NCBI GenBank assembly: GCA_013076295.1
Contig: RQOL01000861.1
Span: 3,720,001-3,784,000 of the forward strand
Source: Sanderia malayensis
Lineage: Eukaryota > Cnidaria > Scyphozoa > Semaeostomeae > Pelagiidae
Length of the DNA stretch: 64,000 bases
Direction of reading: 5' to 3'
Below are positions 12,601 to 24,900 of the stretch, in pieces. Under the pieces are notes generated by a model. That model had not been told where the DNA came from. It worked only from the letters and a program-made list of their open reading frames with translations, and made no database searches. Position 1 is the first letter of the stretch; the number at the start of each line of letters is the position of its first letter. The position numbers were made by a program, and so were the translations under genes.

Positions 12601-13715
12601 TCAGATTGCATTTGAATCAGTATAATGCAGTGGAGACTATTACCTGCTTATCTGTCGAGGTGGGTCGCGATATATAGTCGATATTGTATGTGGCTCGATA
12701 CATATATCGATACACATATCGAGGCACATTTATGTGGCACATTGTATGTGGCTCGATACATATATCGAGCATATATGTATGTCGAGACACATACCAATAT
12801 TATACTTAGTAATAATATCATGGAATCTTATTGCATATTATTTTTGCATATGCTTATATTTTTTAGCCTATGGATATAGAAAACTTGATATGTCTTTTTG
12901 GCATACACGAAAGGTATTTGAATAATCTTGTACAACGGTATGAAGAAGGTCTGATTGAAGATCTATTCAGGTAAGACTCGAATAGCAAATCATATTTATT
13001 TCATGTGGATGTTTTGGTACAAAGCTTTACTGCTCATGGTTCCACTTAATTACACATGTCATCTACACGAAATTTCATGCATGCTTTACAATTCGTTGTA
13101 TAGCTACTTCAAAGATTCGTGGTGCTTGGCTATTTTCCACGATAGATTCGGGGATTTCCGTGCAGAAATACACGAAATACTTGCCGAAAGAGAGGTAAAC
13201 AAAACCAGGCATCGATACAATATATTTTTTAAAATAACCAACAGCCATAATTAATACATTCTTGTATATTATATGTTAAAATGATTAAATATATGTTTGC
13301 TTAAGAGAGCAGACTCAGAACAAAAATAAAAAGCCGTATTTTGAGTTTGACAAGTGGCCATAAACTTTTGCTTTGATTTGATTTGATTTGATTCAGGTTG
13401 AAGATGCGTTGTCTTTGGAAGAGAAAGTGCGAAAATTGATTGACGAAGATCTTGTTGTGAGTACACTTCAAATTTCATTTATTTCTAAGTCATCCTCACA
13501 AGACTATTTTTACTTACCTATAAGTCATATACGTTTCGTCATCTTGAAGAATAACGATTAACTTTTTCTTTCAGCTTTCGAAAGAACAAAGAGATTACCT
13601 CACTGACTCTTACACAACAAGCAACGCAAAGAAACTCGTAGAACAAAGACTGCTGAGTTATTTAAGTTATAATCATTACCATTTACCAATGTATGCAAGA
13701 CCAGGAATGATTTAA
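3696..13715 (+). CDS. CFAP61: Cilia- and flagella-associated protein 61
   Basis: Axonemal protein of the radial-spoke / calmodulin-associated complex in motile cilia. 43 exons were traced with consistent splice sites, giving about 1290 residues (human about 1240). Exons 1-8: 3696-3829, 3946-4096, 4183-4259, 4471-4538, 4639-4768, 4935-5002, 5442-5506, 5694-5826. The last exon is 13575-13715, ending PMYARPGMI. Diagnostic matches are RRTES near the start and RVEDHDDLMPIF, shared with vertebrate CFAP61 in the N-terminal acetyltransferase-like part. A low-complexity Ser/Pro/Glu linker follows (5916-7150). The C-terminal half has two nucleotide-binding-like glycine motifs, VRIVIVGASDVGLSC (9743-9790) and GALVVYGATLEAYAF (10898-10950), as in the degenerate pyridine-nucleotide oxidoreductase fold of this family. 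The ATG at 3696 was chosen because it precedes the first conserved block. One exon joint carries a one-base uncertainty. Confidence 0.93.
12650..12795. repeat. Short direct duplication in a CFAP61 intron
   Basis: The word GTATGTGGCTCGATACATAT followed by ATCGA occurs twice (about 12686 and 12743) in intron 12660-12866, together with shorter CGA-containing palindromes such as tatatcgata. It looks like local replication slippage. No function is implied. Confidence 0.5.
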
Positions 13716-14570
13716 AACGAACATTTATTATGCAAATGCTTGTACAGATTTCATAAAACTTGTTACTTCTATTTCTTTTTGCACTTGAGAATATTCTCCT
13801 TCGAAATCAATTTGTTTTCTTTTTTGTAATTCTGCGGAATGGCGTATCTTTCGAAAATTTTGGGAGGGAACCACACAGGATAACGTATTATCTCTCAGAT
13901 CTATTTGGCACTGATTATAGAGACGATTCTTGCATGTACCATGCCATTACCGAAAGATTTTACAAAATACAAATATATTTATATACTCCATACGTCAATA
14001 CATGAACGCAACTAAATTACAAGTCTCTAGACAGTTAGAGAAACATAGCAAGTTTGACCTAGGACGCAAAACAAGCCATATGAGAACAAAAATTTTGCTT
14101 ACCTTGAAATATAAAAACACGTGCTGCAGTTCTTTCAATCGGTCATCCACCAGTTGGCCAGGCAGCAATTAAAATGCCGCATGGCATGGTGGGCATTTGT
14201 AAAAACCTGTTTTGCACACGACTCTCTTGATCACCCCCTTGGGGATAGAACACGATGCAATGTTAATGCACCGAAGATATATTTCTCAAGTTTTATTTAA
14301 GTGGTTGGATAACTTTATAATTTCAATATCACGCCATTACCCAAGGGGTTTAAAGTCAGGTTGTTTTCTTATTTTTCGCGATTTTGATTGGTCCAAACAG
14401 TTCAGTTTTGGTTATATAATCATTCACTACTTTGATTTTTTTGACAGCTCAAGATCAACAAGCTGGGTCAAGCGATTCTCCAATGCTGGAAGTCAGCAAA
14501 GCGAAGGAAACTTCATTTCTCCTATTTTAATCACAGTTTTTGGACAAGAAAAAGAAATACTATCCACGGC
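13716..14570. other. CFAP61 to BTB gene spacer
   Basis: 3' flank of CFAP61 and 5' flank of the BTB gene. A TTTGACAG acceptor at 14441-14447 followed by a frame that stays open into the BTB start suggests that a 5' untranslated or short coding exon may begin at 14448. Nothing else is recognised. Confidence 0.4.
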
Positions 14571-15444
14571 ATGTCGAAAAAGAACAAGTCAAGACATTGC
14601 GAGTTTTGGAATTTCACTTTACCAAGTGATTTGGTATTGAGTGTCGAAAGCAGAGAGCTTCATGTACACAAAGAAATTCTCTGCCATCATTCACCTGTCT
14701 TCAAAGTGATGTTGGAGTCTGATTTCCTGGAGAAGAAAATGGAGAAGATACCTCTACCTGGCAAAACTGTATCACAGGTGTTGGAAATGCTCAATTTTAT
14801 TTATCCATTTGGACATGAAGTAAACGGTGAGAAAAATGGGCGCGGCCTAACAGAAACAAACAACTTGAAACTCTATACAAAACTTCTTGCCTTCAATTGT
14901 GAATTCTTTTTGGAAAATAGAAACTTGTATTTCAGAGTACTTCAAAATAAATGTTTCCATTGATTTTCTTTCAGATACAACAGACATTTACAACCTTCTA
15001 GATCTTTCGCGGGAATATCAAATCGACAAAATAAAAACTCAATGCGAAGTGTTTTTGAAACGTAAGCCAGCTTCGTTGGATCTGCTCATAACAGCACAAG
15101 AATATGACCTTTTCATGGTCAGAGAAAAATGTCTGAAATATCTCTCATCAAGAGCACTAGCTGGCCTCCAAGACCATCCAAAGTTTGAAATGCTTTCCGA
15201 AGAAAACAAAATAAAAATCATGCAAGTACAGTTGCAGCATTTGCAACAATATTGCAAGAAAGTCTGGAAGATAGCATCTACGGCAGATCCTAGGTACATC
15301 CCCATGATTTTGCCAACATGCAATCATCGTCCAAAGGGATGCAACACTCCACATTTTTTCTGCAACTCTTGCAAAGCATCCGTTCTTAAAAGCTATGTAA
15401 GAAACGAAAGCTGGAGAATGGGCTTTGATCCAAAAAATCCATAG
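14571..15444 (+). CDS. BTB/POZ domain protein with C-terminal Cys/His cluster
   Basis: Two exons, 14571-14826 and 14975-15444, join in phase (donor GTGAGA, acceptor CTTTCAG) to give 241 residues. Residues about 18-130 form a BTB/POZ fold: LPSDLVLSVESRELHVHKEI, then LCHHSPVFKVML, and across the splice the DTTDIYNLLDLSREYQI helix pair. BTB domains dimerise and often bring substrates to CUL3 ubiquitin ligases. The C-terminal tail has TCNHRPKGCNTPHFFCNSCK, a compact set of Cys and His residues that could bind zinc. No MATH, Kelch or C2H2 region is present. The reading frame is open upstream to 14448, so the true start could lie earlier. Partner and role are unknown. Confidence 0.75.
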
Positions 15445-15941
15445 CACAGGACATAATTTGTTTTATTTTTTACTTTCGAAAACATTGTATATTTTGCATA
15501 CTTGAAGAAACTCTGTAGATGTAGCTTTTTATTGTGTATATTTGATATACTAGTTTTGATATGTAGATTTTAACCAAATATTTTAAGCTGTAATATACAA
15601 AGAGATAAGAACTGTGGTAAGCAAATTGTCGTATATTTCTTCCAAACAAAAGACTTAAAAAAATTGCAAAGTTGTTGGATGTTGCTTGCTTGCTACTGGC
15701 CGCAGCGGTGGACAAACTGTGGAGCCTCGATATAAAATCTTGCATTGATTCGAAATCGAGGTTGCACAATCGAGAAGGAAATTTTTTAGTGGCCTAGCCA
15801 AATTAGAGTAGAGGTGAAGTTGGAATTCAGGTATAATTTTCAACATCAGATTGGATAATTAAAGAACGCAGCTGTTCATCTGTTAATAGTTCAGCTTTCA
15901 GACTACATGAGAATGATTAACTGACATTTTTTGATCAAAAT
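15445..15941. other. Spacer
   Basis: AT-rich 3' flank of the BTB gene and 5' flank of the small coiled-coil gene. I see no gene, RNA or repeat in it. Confidence 0.4.
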
Positions 15942-16235
15942 ATGACTTCTTTTGAACCTATAACCTTGAGAAAAGGTGACGAGAAGTACCTTGCCGAAGT
16001 TTTTCATAAGATGCAGGAATGGATTGTCAAGAAAAAAGAATTGGAAGAAAGTATTCAATCTCTTGAGACACAGTTAGAACATAGACACCCACAGGCTCTT
16101 GCATCTATTAAGTACATTCACGAAATTGAAGCAGATTATGATGAAACAACACAAGCCATTGAAAAGGTCAGAATAGAACAAGGACGTTTGTTGGAAGAAA
16201 GAATCGAACATGAACAGAACAAGAAAAAGGCTTAA
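15942..16235 (+). CDS. Small coiled-coil protein, unrecognised
   Basis: Single-exon frame of 97 residues, starting MTSFEPITLRKGDEKYLAEV and ending QNKKKA. After about 20 residues nearly the whole chain is charged and helical with heptad-like hydrophobics (KKKELEESIQSLETQLEH, then YIHEIEADYDETTQAIEKV), the look of a continuous coiled coil. No signal peptide or membrane segment. The charged, low-bias composition and the in-frame stop in an AT-rich flank support a real small protein. I cannot assign a family. Small coiled-coil subunits of larger complexes look like this. Confidence 0.55.
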   Translation: MTSFEPITLRKGDEKYLAEVFHKMQEWIVKKKELEESIQSLETQLEHRHPQALASIKYIHEIEADYDETTQAIEKVRIEQGRLLEERIEHEQNKKKA

Positions 16236-16507
16236 ATTCACTATTACTATGTCACTATTTGCTGTCTATTCAGCTTGATTACCATTTTCATATACTATTT
16301 ATTTCATTTACTCATTCTATAAATTTATACAATTTATCTATAGCCTTTTCATCATGCATAATTAATGCATAATTCCATTTTAAAGACAATGGTGTCACGA
16401 GGCCTCCATACAACTCGATCAACTTTCTTTCAAAATATTCCTCAAAGCAGACACTATAGAATTAAAACCATCGGAATTGCGCTAAAACAATGTAAAGAAA
16501 AACACAT

Positions 16508-16990
16508 CAGACCTGCCAACCTCCCAAGCTTAAAAACCTGGATATTTAAAATTTTTCTTTATTAAAACCTGGAGATTTTGCTAAAAACCTGAAGATTTTG
16601 CGTCGCGAACTTTTTCACCAAAAATAGCAAGATAATTCACATCATTTTCATAGAAATGATATGAATCTCGTTTGCATGCAAACATAGGAGCGAGGATCGA
16701 TAAGCGGGACAGGGGGCCGAGGGAGTTATTCTAAGCCAACCAGCGATGTCAGCAGCGCTGTGATGTGATTCAAGAACGATAACACAGAAAAGGGAAATTG
16801 TACATAAAATCATGCATAAAATTTGCAGGGGGAAAGCTGAATAAAATCTAAACATCTTGAAAATCGCTGCATTGGTAAATTGAAAATAAGTTTTTGAAAA
16901 ACCGTGTGAAATGAACAAAATTCGTGTGAACGTGAGATTGAGGCCAAAACCGTGAGACACACGGCAAAACCGTGAGAGTTGGCAGGTCTG
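16508..16990. mobile_element. MITE with CAGACCTGCCAAC termini
   Basis: The ends CAGACCTGCCAACCTC and GAGTTGGCAGGTCTG are inverted and enclose 483 non-coding bases, flanked by the direct repeat ACACAT at 16502-16507 and 16991-16996. The right half repeats the phrases AAACCGTGAGA and CGTGTGAA several times. No transposase frame. The superfamily is uncertain, since a 6-base duplication is not typical of hAT. Confidence 0.7.
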
Positions 16991-17516
16991 ACACATGGTG
17001 CTGCGCCGAAGAGGATTAACCACAAGGACATGCAAAACGTTGCTTGAAAAGATAAACCGGAGCGACTCAGATCAAGACCACTATATTATGATTCATACAT
17101 GCTTACTATATAATCTACTTTATATTATACTTATATATATATATATTGATAAAATAGTACCATTTTCAAGAATATATAATATAATAACAGGCTTTCACAT
17201 ATAATTTAATTTCGTTTCGACCCGTCTTTCATCGTTAACATGTAGGTATTAGGTATATAACACAAAGCAGACTGACTCACAATTTCTTGTGTGATTATCA
17301 TGAACGCATACTGTTAAAAGATCTAAATAACTGGTTGTTGAATTATGAAGAATAGTAAATATGAGTTGTTCGATTCAATTGTCTTTGAATATGCTGAATA
17401 AATCAATTTGGTTTATCCAGACGAACTATTCAACTCTCAGTTAATCAACATTCAAACTGTTCATCCCATACCAACCTCACAAAGCAATGCAAAATCTTTA
17501 GCACCCCTGAGTCTAT
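16991..17516. other. Spacer with a TA-rich run
   Basis: Includes a tatatatatata stretch around 17133-17146 and other AT-rich sequence. No gene seen. Confidence 0.4.
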
Positions 17517-17987
17517 CTATTCCACAATGATATCACAAAGTATGACCGATATTTCATCGAAAGATATCTTCGAGCCAGGAGTCGGACGCTGTGCTATGAA
17601 TTTATCCCAGACTTTCCTCAATTCTTTCCCATGCACTGCGCAGAATAAATAGTAGGCTCTGTCCTCTGTTATACAGCCCTGTTTATCGTTATCAAAGAAG
17701 TGAAATTCCCATTTCAAATCACGAAGCAAGTAGTTCCGTCTGTCCAGTTCTTGCAGAACGTCGATGACATCATCCCTATCGCACGTGTCCATACACGTAA
17801 CTTGCATGATCGCTGCTTCGACATGTTTTAGCGTAACATCGTGCGACGACTGAACGGCATTGTATATTTGTAGCAACTGCGTTGACGTAAAGATGTCATC
17901 AGAGCAAGAGGCAAATCGATTGATAGCTTCGTTCACCACGCTTCCTTCACTTGAAAAATGATTCTTAAGCGTTCTCTCATGAGCCAT
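17517..17987 (-). CDS. EF-hand-like protein, intronless
   Basis: An uninterrupted 156-residue frame from an ATG at 17987 to a stop at 17517. The C-terminal half carries WEFHFFDNDKQGCITEDR, which has the helix-loop pattern of an EF-hand: D, N, D, K, G and I at loop positions 1, 2, 3, 4, 6 and 8. Loop position 12 is Arg instead of the Glu or Asp needed for calcium, so binding is doubtful. A second degenerate loop (PTPGSKISFDE) follows about 30 residues later, giving a calmodulin-like paired-EF layout. The N-terminal half is helical (LLQIYNAVQSSH, VLQELDRRNYLLRDL). I cannot name the family; ciliary or calmodulin-like EF-hand relatives are the best guess. Confidence 0.65.
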   Translation of the reverse strand: MAHERTLKNHFSSEGSVVNEAINRFASCSDDIFTSTQLLQIYNAVQSSHDVTLKHVEAAIMQVTCMDTCDRDDVIDVLQELDRRNYLLRDLKWEFHFFDNDKQGCITEDRAYYLFCAVHGKELRKVWDKFIAQRPTPGSKISFDEISVILCDIIVE

Positions 17988-18917
17988 TGTCTTTATGCTA
18001 ACCTGTAACGGTGTTGGACCTCAAGTACCTTTACCAGCTTCAGCGCTTTGGGTTGGAAAGAACTGCACACGCTGTCAAATGTCCAACGTGCCCAAGAACC
18101 GTTCTCTACTAATATCAGAGAACTGCCTTAAGAGAATAACAGACTGCAATGTCTTAGGAACACACCCAGAATTAACGATATTTGCTATTAATTATTTACG
18201 CAATGCGATTCACTGCGCAGGATAATACAGCAACTAGCTGGCTATATTTCAATTCGAGAATACGCAAAGGTCCTTTTGAATAGCCTATTCTCTTTGTTAT
18301 CGAAATGCGGCTGATGGAATTATGGTCGATAGAAGCTGGGAAAGGTAGTTTTCATTGCGGCAATATTAGCTAAAGAGCATTTCATCATATTATTCGTGAA
18401 AAAGTATTGCAAGCAACCGTATACCGCATGGTGCAATCTGATGTACCACACGACAGCTAATAACCGGGTCTTAGCAGAAACTTCACGATAAACTGGTAAT
18501 ATATGGTAATAGATTCTTCATATATGGATAAGACTTATAAAAATTACATATTCGCTGGCAAGGATTGGCAATGTTCTGCTAAAACCTACAAATAGTCGCA
18601 AACCTGATCAAAGAGAAAGACAGCTTGAAAAACATTGAATATTCAAGCAAACGTCGATTCACCTATTTCAGAGCGATGCTAATACGGAAAGTTTAACAAC
18701 ATATATCCGCAAAATACAATTCAGTTAGTTCCAAAATTCAACAAACGTCAGGCAGGTGTACAAATAGTAAACCATCTGAAACTTGAACAATACGCTGGGG
18801 TCGCGCCTTGCTGAATAGCAAGGTTTCTAATGCAGGCTGATGGGCTTAGACAAGCCTTGAGTAATCGGATATGCTTTACATCTCGAGCTATGCAATAGCA
18901 AGGTGGGCTTTGTATCC
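17988..18917. other. Spacer
   Basis: 5' flank of the EF-hand-like gene and 3' flank of TAF5. No coding signal or repeat recognised. Confidence 0.4.
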
Positions 18918-21900
18918 TCATGTAGCACCAACAAAAGGGCCGGATGATAACAATAGATTTCTCCGTGTAAAATGCACGGAATGAACAGGAGTGGCTTTTG
19001 TTAGAAATGAGGCAATTTCAAATGCAGCTTCCCTGTCAAATTGAAAAGCAATCGCTTTAACTGAACAGCCTCTTCGTGTTATGCACATGGCTTTATATAA
19101 TCAAACACCAACTCTGTCGGACCCACCATACTGACCACCAACAACCTAAAGCAGGCTAATAGCTCAGTCATACTGTTGGAATACGACGACTTCTGTTATG
19201 AAGACCAGCAATTAATCACACGCCTCAAAGCATTTCCCCCCAACTCAATTTGCAGCAGGACTATTGTATTAAACTACAGATCTACAATTTCCATGATATA
19301 CTACTACGGATGCACATCCATAAAAAATGAAACCACAACACAACATACAGCGAGCTATTACATATCTTAGAGCTCGGGGTGCGACTCATGATCACAGCCA
19401 AGATTGACGAATCTCAAATGCAAAATCAACTAAAAAAAGACGAACCTCAAAGAAATATAAACGACTCACCCAGGTTCTATTTGATCTATGTCGTCATCAT
19501 CTTCCATTCTGCAGGCACGTTTGATGTCCCATAACTTCAAACAGTTATCAATGCCACCTGAGTAGAGACAGAATGAATAAATTCTGGGTACTCATTTACC
19601 GAACGGAAGGGTGGACAGCTTAGCTGGCTGGTAGCTTGTAGTTTGCGGTTCCAACCAAATGTGGGCTTGAACCGCAAGTAAAGCTGCATATGACATAAGC
19701 ATATTTACAGGTAATATTACGAGTGAATATGTGCAGAAAGGTATAGATAACACGGTATAAAAAAGATACAAATAAGGGCATGTAGCTATAAAAGAATGGA
19801 CATAAAACGCAAAAGCTAAACTAAACCCCACTGGGGGAGCCTTGTTTCATTTCTAGGGTTCCTAAGGTGGGGGATGGGGCTTAATATAACCTTAACGGTA
19901 GGTAACTATACCTGAAGCTAGAATGTGGCCTTGTCTGGAGAAACAAAGAGAGACAACGGCATCACTGTGGCCAATCAAGTCTATTACTGGAGCACCTTCC
20001 ACTATGCTCCAAAGCAGTATACGTTTGTCCACACCGGCAGAAACTATATGTTTACCGTCTGGTGAAAATGCCACAGCATTAACAGCTGCCTGAAAACATA
20101 CCAACATAACAGATAAATACAAGGTCGTCGATAAAATGCCAGGCTAAGAAGATGCTCCATTCATTTTGGTAGCAGTATTTGAGCTTAATATCAAATTTAA
20201 TATTACATTTTGTATGGTTTTAATTCATGTTAGTACTTGTTAACTTAGGTTTCTTGTTGTTAAAATTTGTAAAAATTAAATGAGCACACTATTGCTAGGA
20301 AAAGGGAGTCGATAAAATGAAAGTGAAGAGACTGGGAGTGAAGGCTAACAAAGTTATGTTATTGAAACCGTAAAGCATTGTTCAATGCTATCAATGCTTA
20401 GAAATGTGAATTAATGCGATTGATAAGTTGAGAAGAAAAATATAAAGGAATCAAGAAACGTTTAACGTTCAGAGAGGTTATACCTTATGTCCTGTAAACA
20501 TCCGAACACCGTTGCCAGTGACGAGGTCCCAGACCCTAACTGTACGATCTGCTGACCCACTGGCTATGTAATTGCAATTAGGATGGAAATCTACTGCCTG
20601 TGATAAAGAGAAGCAACTTACAAAAAAATTACACATTTGTATATGCTCAACAGCATGGTGAGATATGATAAAGCTAAGGTTCTAATCTGATCATCTCACG
20701 TTAACGTCAGCAAGATGGCCACAAAAGATTCGCAAAGGCAAATGATTATCTGTACACCATAGTCGTATGGTTTTGTCGTGAGAAGTTGACGCAAAGTAAT
20801 ACCCTTTTGGACTGCAAAAGAGATGCAGATGATTATTGCAATATCTGGAAAACAAATTAATGCCTTGGCAGAAGAAAATTACCCTTCTCTTATTAATAAT
20901 AATATGATATCATATGAATACACGTATTTTATTTGTCTTTTGTGACATACACTAACAAGCGAAACGCACCGATCTTTACTTACAACAACAACAACAACAA
21001 TATAAATAATGATAATAATAATAATAATAATTTTGGCAAACACCGTTGGATAGTGCTCAATACACATATGTGTAGAGCGGTATATAGAATTAAGTGATAC
21101 TCTAGTGATATATACTATTAAGTGATTAAGTGTAAAAAAGACGCATTATTCAGTTGCAGCGAATAATGCGTCCTTTTCACTGAGTATCATTTAATTATTA
21201 TAATAATAACAATAATTAGACCAATATTTCCACTAGGTGGCTCTTGATCTGGTCGCTAGTCATACTTTACATCTCTTAAGACTTATAACATGAAAATGAC
21301 AGTTGATGATAAGAATGCTCAGCAAGAGGAGAAATAATGATGAAAATGCAACAACTTACCAAAATTTCACATCCCACACTGGGAAGTTATGCCCTTTGTA
21401 CACAACGAGGTTTGTGAAAGTGTGTAGACTCCAAAGACGAACTGTTGGAAGTAAAAATAAAATTCAAGATTTATCCTATCAAGAAGGAATAAGCTTGCAT
21501 GCAATCGTAATAGCATTGAATGAAAACAAAAGAATCTCACTTGTTCCATCTTCAGATGATGAGACCAGAAACGAGTTATCTTGATTAAAACTAAGACCGT
21601 ATACTGGTCCATTGTGGCCATATAAGACTCTCTGTTCTGTAGCAGATCTAAAAGATTATATTATAGCAAGATTAGATTTGATTTAATAAAAAAAGTAATT
21701 TGCAAGGACTAATCTGACATTCTATACAATAAAAACCCCCATATAAGAACCTGTAAATTTCCATCCAGCCTATTGTTCAAACACAATAGGCTATTGCTTC
21801 TTCTGTTGTTTTGAGCAGAAATACCACCCTGAAGGTTCTTAATCCATTGGCTCGTATACGCGGATTTTTACTGTATATGATTAATAAAAGGATGCAGCAT

Positions 21901-24900
21901 GGAAGCAATTACCTATCGTTCATAATCCTCTCAAAGACATCATCTGCAAACAAAAAAATTAAAAAATAATATTTTTTTAATTCGTAATTATATAAACGGT
22001 ACCATGCCAGTTGTACCTTCTATAAGAAATATAAATTACAAACATCAAGTAATGTAAAGGAGAAGCATAAACAAAGCACAAGAATCAATAAGTATGAGGA
22101 AATATAAAAGTTTAAACAATTGCTAAAAATATCAATAAGAAAGGAGATGAAATGAGAAACTCAGCAAAGAGAAAAAAGAGAATTAACTAACAAGAAATGG
22201 GAGAATTAGATAAAGAAACATACCAGCCTCTTTGTCGATCCTTGATAATTCAAATGTCGTTTTTAAAGTTCTAAGCTCCCTCGGTGTCAGGCTCCAAATG
22301 CGAATGGCTGAATCGTCAAAACCAGCTGCAACCATAGAAGAGTCGTCACTGAACTCTATGGTATTCAAACTAAAAATAAAAAAAAAATTATTATCATCCT
22401 AACACTTATACATACAGTGGAATCCCGCTATAGCGAACTCTGTAGGGACCGAGAAAATAGTTCGCAATAGCGGGAGTTCGTTATACAGAAGGGACATTTC
22501 TTTATGAAGAACTACTTCCCAGAATCCAAGGGACCGGAGTTTTATTTCGTAATAGCGGGAAATTCGTTATAAACGGGGTTCGTTATAGCGGGATTCCAGT
22601 GTATCTGCTTATATGAAATGTTTGATTTGAGTTAACTTAAATAAAATCCCATATCATTCATTATTAATCTTGTCGTGAGTGAACATCTAAAAGCTAAAAA
22701 TAATAAAGACATGGGATCCTGGAGATAGAATAAAGCACACAGGTTCTTGGGAAACTTTTGAAATTACGAAAAAGGGATATCGACCCGTAACAATTCACTT
22801 TCGAGCGCTTTATTCAACCCCTCATTCCCCCTAAAACAATGTTATTCTTTCAATCAGACCTCAGTGGTGACAGCGCAAAAAATTGTTGTCGATGTCATAA
22901 AAGACTGGGGAGAGGAGAGAGGAAGAGGATACGTGCAAAATTTGTGAAAGTCGAAGGTGTCCCAAGACGCTTGTCCCCCAGTGTACGTTCCAACAGGGTA
23001 TAAAAGGGTCTATTCTGATGTACTTTCTACTTTGTACTACGACTTTGTACTTGATCTTACCCTTGATTGGCATTGAGAAACGTGTAGAAACACACTGATG
23101 GTATCTTGTTAGGACCAACATGCAGGCGTTTGGACATCTCTTTGTACTTTGCCAACTTCAACCTCTTGTCACTGTCTTTCCTGAAACAATAATCAAATCA
23201 AAAATACAATAATAAACAATAATAAAAACAAATCAAGACTCTACATAATTGCAGACCTCTATCGAAATTCAGGTAGGTATGGCATTATCTTATATCACTC
23301 TTATATCATACAGAAAAATAATAAAAGCAGGACAAACGGAATCTACCACTCAGTAATAACTATAAACTACAGTAAAAGTTCTATTCAGCCCCTCCCTTTT
23401 CGAACGAAATGTTGAATTAAGCTTTTCTTATACCGTAAATCCTCGAATAAGCCCCCACGTTCGAATAAGCGCCCCCCTCGATTAAGCCCCCACCTAAAAA
23501 ATCATTTTTGCAAATAAGCCCCCCCCTCGAATAAGCCCCCATGGGGTCTTATTCGAGGGAAGCATAAGTGCAGAATAATATCTTATTTGAGAAAGCCCAC
23601 ACAGGACAATAGCTATACAGTATCACTTCCTTTGACTCGAGACAAAAAAGCAAAAAGAAACGCGATTTTCGTGATAATAAACAAATTATAATTTTTGTTA
23701 GATCTTCCACACAGCACTTTGTGGAAAAAGTTTAGCTGATTGAGAAAACTATGTCGTCTTTTTTCTGTCAACCTTGAGCAAAATGCAAAACTTTGAAATA
23801 AGCCCCCCCCCTCGAATAAGCCCTCCCCTCGAATAAGCCCCCACCCAAAAATTCATTTTTGCAAATAAGCCCCCGGGGGCTTATTCGAGGATTTACGGTA
23901 TGTAAATATTCGAACTAGATTAGTTTCATAATTTTTGTAAATTTTGAAGCTAGAGTATTTTCGAATTAAAATAAAGTGACACACACACACAAGGTTCACA
24001 ATGATAAAAATGAATCACCAGGAGACAAGTCTCGTCTCTGTAATAACATGTGAAACAAATATAGCTCAGCTTACATAAGATAGCTTGCTTACATAACTTA
24101 CAATGTTGGGAAGGGAATTCTGTCTGCTTTTGGAGCATGAGGATCGGCTGCCTGTCGTCTTTTTCCTAAAAATAGCAAACACAAGCAGTTACAGTAGCAA
24201 ACACAAGCAGTTACAATTGAATAATATTGCGACTCTTCAAAAAAGCGATCTCTCTCTTGTTCTATCAGATTGTTTATAAAAATACAACTGCTCAAACCTT
24301 CATCCTTCTTTGATTTCTTTTTCTGTGAGAAATAAAAAAATCTATGATTAGATCTTGAACATCACCTAGTAAAATTATCCGAAAGTATATGATCTCTAAA
24401 ACTTTTAAAAATATTAGTAAATATTTGGGAGGGTCTCCATCGAATATGCTAAACGAGAAAAAAGTCCAAAGCTAACGTTATCAGACTCCTGAATAAAAAT
24501 TACACCTCCCAGGAGCTCTGACTCGAAAATGCTTCAATGTGGAGGACTAAGACGGCATTGTACTGTGCTACATGGAATGCCAGCTGGATGATTAAAGATA
24601 ATAGACGCAAAGTAATGGAGCGCAAAAGAGTAAGACTTGGTAGCATTTACGTCTGATTATGCGAGGGGACTGGATCGACAAAGAGAGCTAATTCGGTGCC
24701 ATAATGTCATCACCAGTTGAGACTCCCGGATTATGACTGGTGGTGCTATAATGTCATCACCAGTCGAGACTCCCGGATGGTTATTAAAGCAGTAGCATAA
24801 GTTGAATAGCTCGTGCCGGGGGTTGTATAATTCAAGGCAAGCAGCATGGCTTACCTTTGGTTTTTCTTTGTCTTCGTCGTCATCGCTATCTTCTTCTGCC

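Noticed and set aside
12664..12795. CRISPR-like or operator-like array from repeated CGATA words
   Set aside because: Only two imperfect copies in a eukaryotic intron; no spacer pattern.
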